Source of the DNA: Treponema socranskii subsp. socranskii VPI DR56BR1116 = ATCC 35536
GTDB lineage: Bacteria > Spirochaetota > Spirochaetia > Treponematales > Treponemataceae
Direction of reading: 5' to 3'
Length of the DNA stretch: 64,000 nt
Assembly (NCBI RefSeq): GCF_000468115.1
Contig: NZ_AVQI01000080.1
Span: 114,707 to 178,706 of the forward strand
Part shown: positions 56,201 to 63,189 of the stretch, piece by piece
Layout: every line of letters begins with the position of its first letter
Numbering within the stretch: position 1 is the first letter of the stretch
Made by a program: the position numbers and the translations under genes
The notes under the pieces: model-generated
The model's database searches: none
What the model saw: the letters and a program-made list of their open reading frames with translations, nothing else
What the model was told of the DNA's origin: nothing

Positions 56201-56686
56201 ATCAAAATCGCACCCGGACTTTCGACGAGCGTCGTCGCAGACCTCCTTCGTCCGACAAACAGCTATTTTCTGTTTACTCCGTCGCTCAACTTTGAAATTA
56301 ATAAATTCCTTACATTCACCTTTTCTTCGACGTCGCGCAATTCCGTGCTCTATCGTTATTTCCAAAAAATACTTGGAGAAGCAGGACGGATTCCCGGCGA
56401 AACAAACGTGCTTTTCGATTTACTCGATTCATTCCGCTTCGACGACGAAAGCAGGCGAAAAGCGTCGGGCTTTAAACTGCAGAGCTTAAACTTTACGCTG
56501 ACGCACGACCTGCACGATTGGGATTTCAATACGACGTTTAAAGTTGCGCCGCGCCTCGTGACGGACAAAGCTAAAAAATATTACGATTTTAATCCCTATG
56601 TGACGATTTCGGTCGTGTGGCGTCCGATGGAAAGCATGAAGACAAAGATCGTCGATAAATACGGAGAGTGGGAATTGAATCCGTAA
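53249..56686 (+). CDS. lptD: LptD/OstA-type outer-membrane protein
   Basis: 1145 residues with a signal peptide (ITLLIFSLIFFSAGVHRAAA). An N-terminal OstA/LptA-like beta-jellyroll domain (about 60-190, with VLNGDVRISVAKGNTKTTIR) precedes a very long beta-barrel region rich in alternating aromatic and polar residues, ending in VVWRPMESMKTKIVDKYGEW. Between barrel strands (about residues 570-640) lies a low-complexity Ala/Lys/Glu/Gly insertion. It would assemble the outer-membrane glycolipid; LptF/G-type permeases are at 27-30 kb. Long compared with proteobacterial LptD (about 780). Confidence 0.82.
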   Translation: MIAPKCRIITLLIFSLIFFSAGVHRAAAAEGNDASRANPQTEKETSASAEKETAADASSSRTVQDEKTVITIEHSQATSYEKNKETGNDTIVLNGDVRISVAKGNTKTTIRAERITYDRKTKMMYASGGVSMEQAGGAAGNSTATASSLMFNTSTLEGVFDDGRIVQTQTDSINLPSGSTLIVASDMFGRSESNTVAFKNGSLTFCDDENPHWHIDATRIWLLPGGEFAFFNALLYVGVVPVLYLPAFYYPKDELIYNPVFGYDVRRGYFIQTTAYLYGRKPLYVPKDSSKSSNDSDDSDNLKALFNFIRPSTLKKQKLEGIVLHNLDEDYTGGTANYFKIIGDWYSNLGFLTGFEGVFKPNDYITEVTSSAQLAFSNTVFRDSSGNHTPYAASGKRYYDTSNFMGIEMPFRYGANFKFVLSKPFSFTLSMPIYSDPFITDDFSERNETMDWIGYLTSMGTDSGETKTVKEISSFSWTLASSYSLPSSVRAAPYISSLSLSLNASVVYSSVFNNSLSGTDNLKTYSPERKFYYPSQITPATASLSLTGTLFSYPEKGTNAAKKNAPEVPLIAPDELKTAKEIAEEKAKAEQAAKAAAKADGNGAPEDGKTEAEKTGEGQSESGTHDKAHTDVDDAAKDDAKFFEKTLPSLTAVAPAVTVIPGFDYKLSYSLKPTFTSQIAYSSTGLSKPEDFQWSKVRSSMYTLKTPLSLDSVASYGGSFFTLTNGLSYNPVVQRHPYISTDTATGGYTQSAVNSLKVADFKASIQEIVNTNSVSVKPLYYIGMLKNTGISYNSTIKLFRSEFLGTDADNPDWRYYGPDFTDKDSVTAHQLAFTYAMNESDAFSQSLVLSMTLPPQVDEYTGTLSLAFPFTTFSLSTGFKQKSVTDTTWERKLIQQAFTLSLFNNTFKFTQSYNYNWDKYHDDALRLTLAWQGLEASYTMSYTKGYDFNAATGWQVRSQEAFLPYSLSLSYTLPKDTWYVWKNRIKIAPGLSTSVVADLLRPTNSYFLFTPSLNFEINKFLTFTFSSTSRNSVLYRYFQKILGEAGRIPGETNVLFDLLDSFRFDDESRRKASGFKLQSLNFTLTHDLHDWDFNTTFKVAPRLVTDKAKKYYDFNPYVTISVVWRPMESMKTKIVDKYGEWELNP

Positions 56687-56801
56687 GCGGCGATCGGGCA
56701 GGGGAAGGGCGGCGATCGTTTTGCCGTCCGTAAAATCGATTGCACTTGTTTTATAAAGAACGCCGAGCAATTCACATGAGAAATGACCGGCGCTCGTATA
56801 G

Positions 56802-56838
56802 GGGCTGTCGAAAAAGTAACCGCCTTTTGAGACAGTCT
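56802..56838. repeat. Mobile-end-like hairpin, inverted copy of 62383-62417
   Basis: GGGCTGTCGAAAAAGTAACC and the closing GAGACAGTC form a hairpin lying between convergent lptD and the secreted hypothetical gene. The reverse complement of 62383-62417 matches it at nearly every position. The GGGCTGTC end resembles IS ends of several families, and its position suits a bidirectional terminator. No transposase nearby. Confidence 0.55.
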
Positions 56839-57522
56839 CTATTTGGTTCGAGAAAGCGTACCGGTGATGCGCAACACGTTGTCTTTAAATGGAAATTTTA
56901 CGTTTCCGTCATAGTGATACGCGGCATCGGAACTGAACGCATCGTCCGCAAGGGGGATCTTGCTCCAGTCCAAATCCGCCATATTGCTTACGTCTCCACC
57001 TTGTTTTAGGTATTCGGGTTTGATGACAAAGCCGTCGCCTTTTTTATCGGTAACGTTTTTTGCGATCTTTGAGCCGGTCAGCAGATTGAAGTTTCCTTTA
57101 TTATCGGTTTTCAATTCGAACGCATTCGTTTTGCGGACAAAGCGCACGGTGATGACTCCTGCGTCTTTCGTCACTTGAAGCGCGTGGTTCTTTGCAAGCT
57201 TGCTATCGGCGATCGCAAATAAAAACACGCTGCGCAGACCTGCAGGCATAGCGGCTTTTCTGGCATCTGCCGGTTCGGCAAAGCGGACGGCGTTGAACGC
57301 TTTTGTAGAACCGTTGAGACTTGCACCGGATGCGGCATCGAATTTATCCTTTACGCTTTGGTTTCCGACCGTCCACGTGAAATAATCGGCTTCGTGATTT
57401 TTTAAGCTGAGATCCATTTTGAAATCGATCTTTACGTCGGTCGCAGGATCCGCTGCGGCAAACGAAAGTGCTACGGCAAAAAGCAGCGCCGACAGTACGC
57501 GCGTGAGTATTGTTTTTTTCAT
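56839..57522 (-). CDS. Secreted hypothetical protein
   Basis: 227 residues from the ATG at 57522, seven bases after a perfect GGAGG. Signal peptide KKTILTRVLSALLFAVALSF cut near AAADP. The mature part is a predicted beta-sandwich-like protein of alternating charged and hydrophobic strands (for example TVGNQSVKDKFDAASGASLNG). Not recognised; probably periplasmic. The conspicuous ribosome-binding site suggests high expression. The downstream end meets the 56802 hairpin. Confidence 0.7.
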   Translation of the reverse strand: MKKTILTRVLSALLFAVALSFAAADPATDVKIDFKMDLSLKNHEADYFTWTVGNQSVKDKFDAASGASLNGSTKAFNAVRFAEPADARKAAMPAGLRSVFLFAIADSKLAKNHALQVTKDAGVITVRFVRKTNAFELKTDNKGNFNLLTGSKIAKNVTDKKGDGFVIKPEYLKQGGDVSNMADLDWSKIPLADDAFSSDAAYHYDGNVKFPFKDNVLRITGTLSRTK

Positions 57523-57671
57523 TGGTATACCTCCATAAAAACTTATGCCGCTCCGATTGTACAAGGAGAGACGGAACGTGCGGTTATGTTATAGCGGATT
57601 TTATAAATATTAGCAATAGGTAACTTATCGGTGCGTATACACATTTGCGCGTATTTCGAAAATCACGCTCT

Positions 57672-58238
57672 TTACCCGAGAGACGCCTTATACGTGCGTA
57701 TCGCGTTATACGCTTCGACGATTTCTTCGGTCTTTTTGTGCGCGACGCGCTGTACCGTTTCGTTTTCGCTGTTCGAATCGGGATGGAAGCGTTTGAGCTT
57801 TTTACGGTACGCGCTCCGTATTTCACTTTCGTCCGCGCCCGCTTTTACGCCGAGCGTTTCACAGGCTTTTTTGATGTGATCCGGCAGCACTTCGAACGGA
57901 CGCGCCCTCTCGGCTCCGTTTTCGCTTTTGAGCACTTCACCGCGCCGTTTTTTTCCTTTTGCGTTTAAAACAGTTTCGAGCTTGATATTCGTGCCGCCTC
58001 TTTGCCCGCCGCGCATTGCCGTACGCTGCGCTTCCGTTCGGTTTTTTGTCTGCGCGCTGCCGTTTGATGCACGAAGCATATCCGCTTCTCCGGCTTTGCT
58101 CCTCGTTTTGAAAGCGTACGAACGCTCGTCCGTGCCTGCATTCGTTTCGGCTTTTTTTTCACCGCTTTTAGGAATCTCGCCTTTTTCGAGCGCGGCTTTG
58201 AGCAAATCGCCGAGCTTATCGTACATCGAATCCGTCAC
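57672..58238 (-). CDS. DnaJ-domain protein with C-terminal J-domain
   Basis: About 188 residues. The GTG at 58238 is spaced properly from AAGGCGG just after the glgC stop; an ATG four codons later (58226) is the alternative. The N-terminal two thirds is charged, low-complexity and unrecognised. The C-terminal 65 residues are a J-domain with HPD in KLKRFHPDSNS, so it can stimulate a DnaK-type ATPase. J-domain placement at the C-terminus marks it as a specialised class C co-chaperone. Downstream of glgC by 14 bases. Confidence 0.8.
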   Translation of the reverse strand: MTDSMYDKLGDLLKAALEKGEIPKSGEKKAETNAGTDERSYAFKTRSKAGEADMLRASNGSAQTKNRTEAQRTAMRGGQRGGTNIKLETVLNAKGKKRRGEVLKSENGAERARPFEVLPDHIKKACETLGVKAGADESEIRSAYRKKLKRFHPDSNSENETVQRVAHKKTEEIVEAYNAIRTYKASLG

Positions 58239-58252
58239 GAAAACGAGCCGCC

Positions 58253-59542
58253 TTAAATCACCGTACCCGAAGGGATGACCGCGCCCTTTCTGATGACGAT
58301 GATGCCGTCGGCGCAATAAAACAAGCCGTGGTCGCCTTCTTCGTACTGGTTTCCGCTTACGTTGATGGAGCAGTTGTCACCGATGTGCACGTCTTTATCG
58401 ATTATCGTGCGCGCGATGCGGCAGTTTTTTCCGATGCCGAGATCCGGTATATTGTGTTCGGCGTTGTAGCGTTTGGACGCTTCGGTTTCGTAGGCATCGG
58501 CGCCCATCATAATCACGCCGTCGAGCGTACTTCCCGTTTCGATGATCGAGCGAATACCGATAACGCAGTGATTGAGGCGGCTTTCGGTGATAATGCAGCC
58601 TTCAGCCGTGAGAGACGCGTTTATGTCGGCTTTATTGATTTTCGACGGCGGGAGATTCGGAATGTGCGTATAGATCGGCTCGTCTTCGTCGTAGATGTTG
58701 AACTGCGGAGTCGTTTCGGTCAAATTGATATTCGCTTCGTAAAAACTGCCGATCGTTCCGATATCTTCCCAATAGCCGTCGAAGATGTACGAATTGATCT
58801 TTTTCGTTTTTATCGCTGCGGGAATTATCTCTTTTCCGAAATCGGTCATATCATTGTCGAGCATTTCATCCATGACGGGAGCGTTGAAGATATAGATACC
58901 CATCGACGCGAGATATTCTTTTTCCGGCGGCAGATTGCCGCGCGAGCTTTCGGGGATTTTCCAATCGTCGATATTCATGTCCCGTGCGGGCTTTTCCATG
59001 AATTCCGCGATGCGGTTTTCGCCGTCGATCTTCATAATGCCGAAGCCCGACGCGTCGCTCCTGTTTACCGCCGTCGTCGCAATCGTTACGTCGGCACCGC
59101 TTTCGAGGTGGGATGTCATAAAATCGCGCAAGTCCATGCGGTACAGCTGATCGCCTGAAAGGATGATATAGTGCGTCGGTTTTTGCGGTTTAAAGTGCGG
59201 AAAATTCTTCCGCACCGCGTCGGCGGTTCCTTCGTACCAGCCGGTGTGTTCGAGCGTCTGTTCTGCGGCCAGTATTTCGACAAAGCCGTGCGAAAAGCGG
59301 TCGAAGTTGTACGAATTGCTGATGTGCATGTGCAGCGAAAACGAATTGAACTGCGTGAGCAGGTATATTTTTTTGTAGCCTGAATTGATGCAGTTTGAAA
59401 TCGGCACGTCGACGATGCGGAATTTTCCACCGAACGGAACGGCCGGCTTCGAGCGGACTTTTGTGAGCGGAAAAAGCCGCGTTCCTTTTCCGCCTCCGAG
59501 AATGATCGAAAGAACGCATAAATCTTTTTCTTTATCGGGCAT
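58253..59542 (-). CDS. glgC: Glucose-1-phosphate adenylyltransferase
   Basis: 429 residues from the second of two adjacent ATGs, four bases after GGGAGG; 59545 is the other. The N-terminal nucleotidyltransferase domain has LGGGKGTRLFPLTKVRSKPA, FGGKFRIVDVPISNCINSG and LSGDQLYRMD; the C-terminal half forms a left-handed beta helix (GKNCRIARTIIDKDVHIGDN). Makes ADP-glucose for glycogen synthesis. Allosteric binding details cannot be judged. Confidence 0.95.
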   Translation of the reverse strand: MPDKEKDLCVLSIILGGGKGTRLFPLTKVRSKPAVPFGGKFRIVDVPISNCINSGYKKIYLLTQFNSFSLHMHISNSYNFDRFSHGFVEILAAEQTLEHTGWYEGTADAVRKNFPHFKPQKPTHYIILSGDQLYRMDLRDFMTSHLESGADVTIATTAVNRSDASGFGIMKIDGENRIAEFMEKPARDMNIDDWKIPESSRGNLPPEKEYLASMGIYIFNAPVMDEMLDNDMTDFGKEIIPAAIKTKKINSYIFDGYWEDIGTIGSFYEANINLTETTPQFNIYDEDEPIYTHIPNLPPSKINKADINASLTAEGCIITESRLNHCVIGIRSIIETGSTLDGVIMMGADAYETEASKRYNAEHNIPDLGIGKNCRIARTIIDKDVHIGDNCSINVSGNQYEEGDHGLFYCADGIIVIRKGAVIPSGTVI

Positions 59543-59633
59543 CATACCTCCCGTGCTTTGAATCGCTGTAAAATCAAAGCATATCTGTAATTCAGTATAA
59601 AGCATGACTGCGTATTTTGCAAATTATTTTTGC

Positions 59634-59661
59634 TAAACACGGCGTTTTTCTTCGCCGATAC
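59634..59661 (+). promoter_or_regulatory. Sigma-28 (FliA)-type promoter for flgF-flgG
   Basis: TAAACACG, 12 bases, then GCCGATAC, compared with the enterobacterial FliA consensus TAAAGTTT-N11-GCCGATAA. It lies 18 bases before the flgF start, exactly where a class III-type flagellar promoter would be expected. Confidence 0.6.
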
Positions 59662-59678
59662 AATAAGAGAGGATATTT

Positions 59679-60479
59679 ATGATACGCGGTTGGTATATAG
59701 GCGCAAGCGGCATGAACGGCGAGCAGAACAGACTCGATGCGATTTCGAACAATCTTGCAAACGTGGATACGACGGGCTACAAACGGGATGTCCGCGTAAG
59801 CAAATCGTTTTCGGAACTCCTTTTACGGCGGACGAACGCTGACGGCGTTTACGAAACACCCTTCGGCAGCGCGGACGCCGCTCCGATTATCGGAAAGCTC
59901 GGACTCGGTATCGAAACGAACGAACAGTTTACCGATTTCGAACAGGGCTCATTTAAAACGACGGGTACGAAAACCGATTTTGCGCTCGGCGGCAAGGGAT
60001 TTTTTACCGTGCAGACGCCGATCGGCGAGCGCTATACGCGGAACGGAAACTTTTTTATCGGTAAAGAGCGCATCCTCGAAACGAAAGACGGCTATCCCGT
60101 TATGGGCGAAAAAGGCATCATCACGCTTGAAAACGATCGGTTTACCGTGCGGGAAGACGGGAAGATAATCGACGAAGAGGGCAACGAAATCGACAGACTG
60201 AAAATCGTACGCTTCGACAACGAGCGCTATTTGAAAAAGATGGGAGAGAGCCTGTACAACACGAACGATATCGCAGGCCCCGCCTATATCGCCGAAGGAA
60301 ACGAACGCCCGCGCGTTTTGCAGGAATACGTTGAAACGTCGAACGTAAACGTCGTCAACGAAATGGTGCGGATGATCGAAGTGAACCGCGCGTACGAAGC
60401 GAATCAAAAGACGATTCAAAGCGAAGACGCGATGATGGAAACGCTGTGGTCGCGCGTCGCGCTCTATCAGCACGGATAA
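59679..60479 (+). CDS. flgF: Flagellar basal-body rod protein FlgF
   Basis: 266 residues, FlgF/FlgG family. N-terminal helix signature ISNNLANVDTTGYKRD and C-terminal ETSNVNVVNEMVRMIEVNRAYEANQ are the coiled-coil rod ends. By order with flgG it is the proximal rod protein FlgF; the distinction is by position. GAGAGGA provides the ribosome-binding site. Part of the periplasmic flagellum. Confidence 0.92.
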   Translation: MIRGWYIGASGMNGEQNRLDAISNNLANVDTTGYKRDVRVSKSFSELLLRRTNADGVYETPFGSADAAPIIGKLGLGIETNEQFTDFEQGSFKTTGTKTDFALGGKGFFTVQTPIGERYTRNGNFFIGKERILETKDGYPVMGEKGIITLENDRFTVREDGKIIDEEGNEIDRLKIVRFDNERYLKKMGESLYNTNDIAGPAYIAEGNERPRVLQEYVETSNVNVVNEMVRMIEVNRAYEANQKTIQSEDAMMETLWSRVALYQHG

Positions 60480-60513
60480 ACTAGGATGATTTAATAAGGA
60501 CAGCGAGGACGAT

Positions 60514-61308
60514 ATGGTCAGAAGTTTATGGACGGCTGCGACGGGTATGAACGGTCAGCAGACGAATATCGATGCGATTTCTCACAACCTTTCAAACGTC
60601 AATACGACCGGCTACAAACAGCAGCGCGTCGAATTCGAAGATTTGATATATCAAACGGCAAAGCTCGCCGGCACGCCCGCGACCGAAGACACGGTGACGC
60701 CCGTCGGCATCCAGCAGGGGCACGGCGTCAGAGTCGGCGCGACGCAGCGCATCATGCATCAGGGCTCGCTCCAGCACACCGGAGTTTCCACAGACGTCGC
60801 CATCGTCGGAGACGGATTTTTCCGCGTGCAAAAATACGACGGCAGCTACGCCTATACGAGAGACGGTTCGTTTCAAGTCGATTCGACCGGCCAGCTCCTC
60901 ACATCCGACGGTAACCGCGTTATGCCGGAAATCATTTTACCGGAAGGCTACGACGTGCAGACCCTCGTCATCAGTCAGGACGGAAGGGTCGGCGTAAAGA
61001 TAAACGGAGAGACGGAGCCGACGGAAGTAGGACAGCTCGAACTCTACCGCTTTCCGAACGAAATCGGACTTGAAGCCGACGGCGACAACCTCTTTAAAGT
61101 GTCGAACGCGTCAGGCGCTCCGATCGCAAGCCGCCCGGGCTTTGAGGGTATGGGAAAACTCGAACACAAATTCCTTGAAATGAGCAACGTATCCGTCGTC
61201 AACGAAATGGTCGCGATGATCGTCGCGCAGAGAGCGTACGAGTTTAACAGCAAAGCGATTCAAACGTCCGACACCATGCTCGGTACTGCGGTGAGCTTAA
61301 AGCGCTAA
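60514..61308 (+). CDS. flgG: Flagellar distal rod protein FlgG
   Basis: 264 residues. AISHNLSNVNTTGYKQQRVEF and EMSNVSVVNEMVAMIVAQRAYEF are the family termini, and LYQTAKLAGTPATEDTVTPVG-like FlgG-specific insertion (here beginning LIYQTAKLAG) supports FlgG. Starts 34 bases after flgF behind AGGACAGCGAGG. No terminator follows directly; structured DNA starts 60 bases on. Confidence 0.95.
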   Translation: MVRSLWTAATGMNGQQTNIDAISHNLSNVNTTGYKQQRVEFEDLIYQTAKLAGTPATEDTVTPVGIQQGHGVRVGATQRIMHQGSLQHTGVSTDVAIVGDGFFRVQKYDGSYAYTRDGSFQVDSTGQLLTSDGNRVMPEIILPEGYDVQTLVISQDGRVGVKINGETEPTEVGQLELYRFPNEIGLEADGDNLFKVSNASGAPIASRPGFEGMGKLEHKFLEMSNVSVVNEMVAMIVAQRAYEFNSKAIQTSDTMLGTAVSLKR

Positions 61309-61602
61309 ACCGCGTCACTTGAACGAGCGCGAAGCGCGAAGTTCCCCGAGCAAACGGCATTGCCGCTCAGACCGATGGCAAGCAAAATTTCGAAGAAATT
61401 TTGCGCAGTCCGATTCCGATTACGGTCTGCCGCGGTGAACGGCAGTGTCGCTGCCGGGAGTGTAGCCGATTTTTTACGTTACACGTTATTTTTAGAGGAT
61501 AGTGTGTCTCATGCGTAAGACATGGGATATTCGTACTTTGCGCAAAAGTTTTTTGGAGGAACGATAAAAAGCGGTGTCTAAGATATCGCCGCCGCTTTTT
61601 AT
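61309..61602 (+). other. Structured non-coding gap between flgG and flgJ-like gene, ending in a terminator
   Basis: No ORF of substance. CAGACCG (61368-61374) pairs with CGGTCTG (61423-61429) and encloses a perfect GCAAAATTTC-GAA-GAAATTTTGC hairpin (61382-61404). CGGCAG-TGTCG-CTGCCG follows (61440-61456), then the short repeat and a stray ribosome-binding-site-like segment (GCAAAAGTTTTTTGGAGG, 61543-61560) identical to the one before the FlgJ-like gene. ATAAAAAGCGG (61564-61574) with CCGCTTTTTAT (61592-61602) forms an intrinsic terminator on either strand. Confidence 0.6.
61456..61515 (+). repeat. Short dispersed intergenic repeat, copy 2
   Basis: About 60 bases resembling 50168-50229 (see that entry). 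In this copy ACACGTTAT can pair with ATAGTGTGT. Same orientation as copy 1. Confidence 0.5.
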
Positions 61603-61604
61603 CT

Positions 61605-61697
61605 CGAGTTTGCAAGGCAAACTCGACTATTCGACGTGTGCGCTTGTGCGCACATCAAAAAACTTTTTCGAAAACTGAAGTTTTCTGCAAAAGTTTT
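61605..61697 (+). promoter_or_regulatory. Three-hairpin 5' leader, copy B
   Basis: CGAGTTTGC-AAG-GCAAACTCG (61605-61625), GTGCGC-TTGT-GCGCAC (61638-61653) and a long third hairpin with base AAAACTTTT/AAAAGTTTT (61659-61697) and apex GAAAAC-TGAA-GTTTTC. GGAGG follows three bases later and the ATG at 61709. Order, hairpin 2 sequence and third-hairpin apex match copy A at 35336-35429; hairpin 1 differs by a compensatory T:A to G:C exchange. Confidence 0.7.
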
Positions 61698-61708
61698 TTG
61701 GAGGGAAA

Positions 61709-62233
61709 ATGAAGATAAGCAGCGTCAACTCGTCGTTATTGAACGGAACGGAAACGATGCAAAAAGCGCGGGAAGCGGGCGAGGGCGCTTCTTTTTCCGA
61801 TTTGGTAAAACGCATACGCTCATCCGCTTCCTTTCAAAGCGCATCCGTCGCATCCGAACGGGTTGTCGAAGACGGGCGGTTAAACGGAGATTTCGCTTCG
61901 GGCTTTTCGAATACGTTTACGAACGAAAGCGATAAAAAAGCGCTTCCCATCGGAGCTGCGGCAAACGGCGCGGGTGTTCACGCAAAAAGCGCGACGATCG
62001 ACAGGACGAGCAAACTCTACGAAAAATCGCTCGAACTCGAATCCTACATCGTCAAAATCATGGTGTCGTCGATGCGCAGCACCGTTACGAAAACCTCTCT
62101 TTTCGGCGGCGACAGTTTTGCTTCTAAAATGTACGAAGACATGATGTACGACGAATACGCGACACAGCTTACGAAAAACGCCGGTTTCGGTTTGGCAGAT
62201 CAAGTGTACTTACAGCTCAACGTACAGGCGTAA
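61709..62233 (+). CDS. FlgJ-like rod-binding protein
   Basis: 174 residues. The C-terminal half (about 105-172; YEKSLELESYIVKIMVSSMR ... FGGDSFASKMYEDMMYDEYA ... GFGLADQVYLQL) matches the rod-binding N-terminal domain of FlgJ (PF10135). There is no peptidoglycan-hydrolase domain, as in other spirochaetes. The first 90 residues are Ser/Ala-rich and unrecognised. It has its own leader and probable promoter after a terminator, so it may be expressed apart from flgFG. Confidence 0.85.
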   Translation: MKISSVNSSLLNGTETMQKAREAGEGASFSDLVKRIRSSASFQSASVASERVVEDGRLNGDFASGFSNTFTNESDKKALPIGAAANGAGVHAKSATIDRTSKLYEKSLELESYIVKIMVSSMRSTVTKTSLFGGDSFASKMYEDMMYDEYATQLTKNAGFGLADQVYLQLNVQA

Positions 62234-62382
62234 TTTCTTTTCGGTATAATTACGGTGGTGAGCGCTGCAAGGATTCGGCGCGAACGCAGAGTGCGGGAAC
62301 TTCCTCCGACGCACGGCAGAGATGCCGTATCGTAACCTTGCACTACAGCCGCTTTTGTAAAGGAAAAATGCGGTAGTGAGAG

Positions 62383-62417
62383 GGCTGTTTCAAAAGTCGG
62401 TTACTTTTTCGACAGCC
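62383..62417. repeat. Mobile-end-like hairpin, inverted copy of 56802-56838
   Basis: GGCTGT (62383-62388) pairs with ACAGCC (62412-62417) around CAAAAGTCGGTTACTTTTT. It is opposite in orientation to 56802-56838. The two copies bracket about 5.5 kb including glgC and the flagellar genes. Confidence 0.55.
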
Positions 62418-62562
62418 TGTCGAGTTTAAAATTAAGTCCTTGTATCGTAATGACTTGATTTTAAACGTCGCATAGTACATCAAGGAAACTTTCCAAAAAC
62501 TGTAGTTCTTGGAAAACTGCGAACGGCCACTGCTCGGAATCTACGTGATGAAGTCGAAAGGC

Positions 62563-62590
62563 GAAAAACGCTTGGCGCGTTTTTCTTTTA
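62563..62590 (+). terminator. Intrinsic terminator
   Basis: GAAAAACGC (62563-62571) pairs with GCGTTTTTC (62577-62585) across TTGGC and is followed by a T-tract. It would end the candidate RNA above, or read-through from the FlgJ-like gene, 330 bases upstream. Confidence 0.7.
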
Positions 62591-62668
62591 TCCGTGAGGA
62601 GGCTTTTATACCTCATCTTTTCGGATGTAATAAAAGGTATGAAAGCCGACTGCAATTCCTTATGAGGA

Positions 62669-62724
62669 CAACATACCCCGACGCCGCGTGAAGCTTCGCT
62701 GCGAGGCTGCGTCGGGGTATGTTG
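62669..62724. terminator. Long inverted repeat after the AbrB-like gene
   Basis: Perfect 15-bp arms AACATACCCCGACGC and GCGTCGGGGTATGTT surround a 26-base loop. It starts one base beyond the stop of the minus-strand AbrB-like gene and probably terminates that transcript. It lacks a clear T-run. Confidence 0.6.
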
Positions 62725-62725
62725 A

Positions 62726-63189
62726 TTAAAAAACTGCTATTTCTCCCGCGTATTCAAGTGCTTTTTGTATCAATATGCCTTTTGCGCCCAAAGTAAATGC
62801 GATGTCGCTGCTACGGATCGCCAATAATTTGTCTCCGGCTTTTATATAAGCGTCCGCATTAATGACGGCGTAAGTCGAACTCCGTTATCTTTTAGGGGAA
62901 GCCAACCGTATTTTCTTCCCTTGTATGAAATCAATTCTCCCTCTTTTACGTTCCTTTCCGCAAGGTTCGGATTTTCTTTCAGGATGTGATTCAGCTTTGA
63001 GCGGGAAAGCAGCGGTTCGCTCATTACGCAAAATCCGCCCGTCTGTTTGCTGCCGGAAACGATGTAAATGTACCGTTCTTCTTGTAATTTATATTCTTCT
63101 ACTGCCGATGTCGGAAAAATTATTTTTCCGTTTTCCCGTATGACCGACCAGCCGAAGATATATTTTCCGCCCTTACTCATCTGCGGCAT
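62726..63189 (-). pseudogene. AbrB/SpoVT-like hypothetical gene with a one-base frameshift
   Basis: Reading from 63189 gives 115 residues (KYIFGWSVIRENGKIIFPTS ... DNGVRLTPSLMRTLI). In the next frame the sequence continues with VINADAYIKAGDKLLAIRSS through EYAGEIAVF to a TAA at 62726-62728. Joined, the product would be about 154 residues, with two similar halves of AbrB-like swapped-hairpin type. The total span is 464 bases, one short of a multiple of three, and one base is missing near 62864-62870. It may be a real mutation or a sequencing error. It overlaps the upstream HEAT gene by 17 bases. Confidence 0.7.

Larger units (their letters stand above)
62245..62590 (+). ncRNA. Candidate structured RNA downstream of the flagellar genes
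   Basis: A perfect TATAAT (62245-62250) precedes a dense series of stems. TGCAAGG (62266-62272) pairs with CCTTGCA (62336-62342) and encloses GTGCG/CGCAC and ACGGCA-GAGA-TGCCGT (a GNRA-type loop, 62313-62328). Then CACTACAGCCGC pairs with GCGGTAGTG. Further stems are 62383-62417, GTTTAAAATTAAGTC (62424-62438) with GACTTGATTTTAAAC (62452-62466), and TTTCCAA...TTGGAAA. The whole ends in a canonical terminator (62563-62590). No family (tmRNA, RNase P, SRP, 6S) recognised. Confidence 0.4.

Noticed and set aside
62245..62590. tmRNA, RNase P RNA or SRP RNA
   Set aside because: None of their conserved segments (tag/ACCA end, GAGGAAAGUCC core, GGAAGGAAGCAGC-type loop) is present.
62461..62691. Small overlapping ORFs on both strands (64 and 60 codons)
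   Set aside because: They run through the hairpins and terminator of the structured region and show no recognisable motif.
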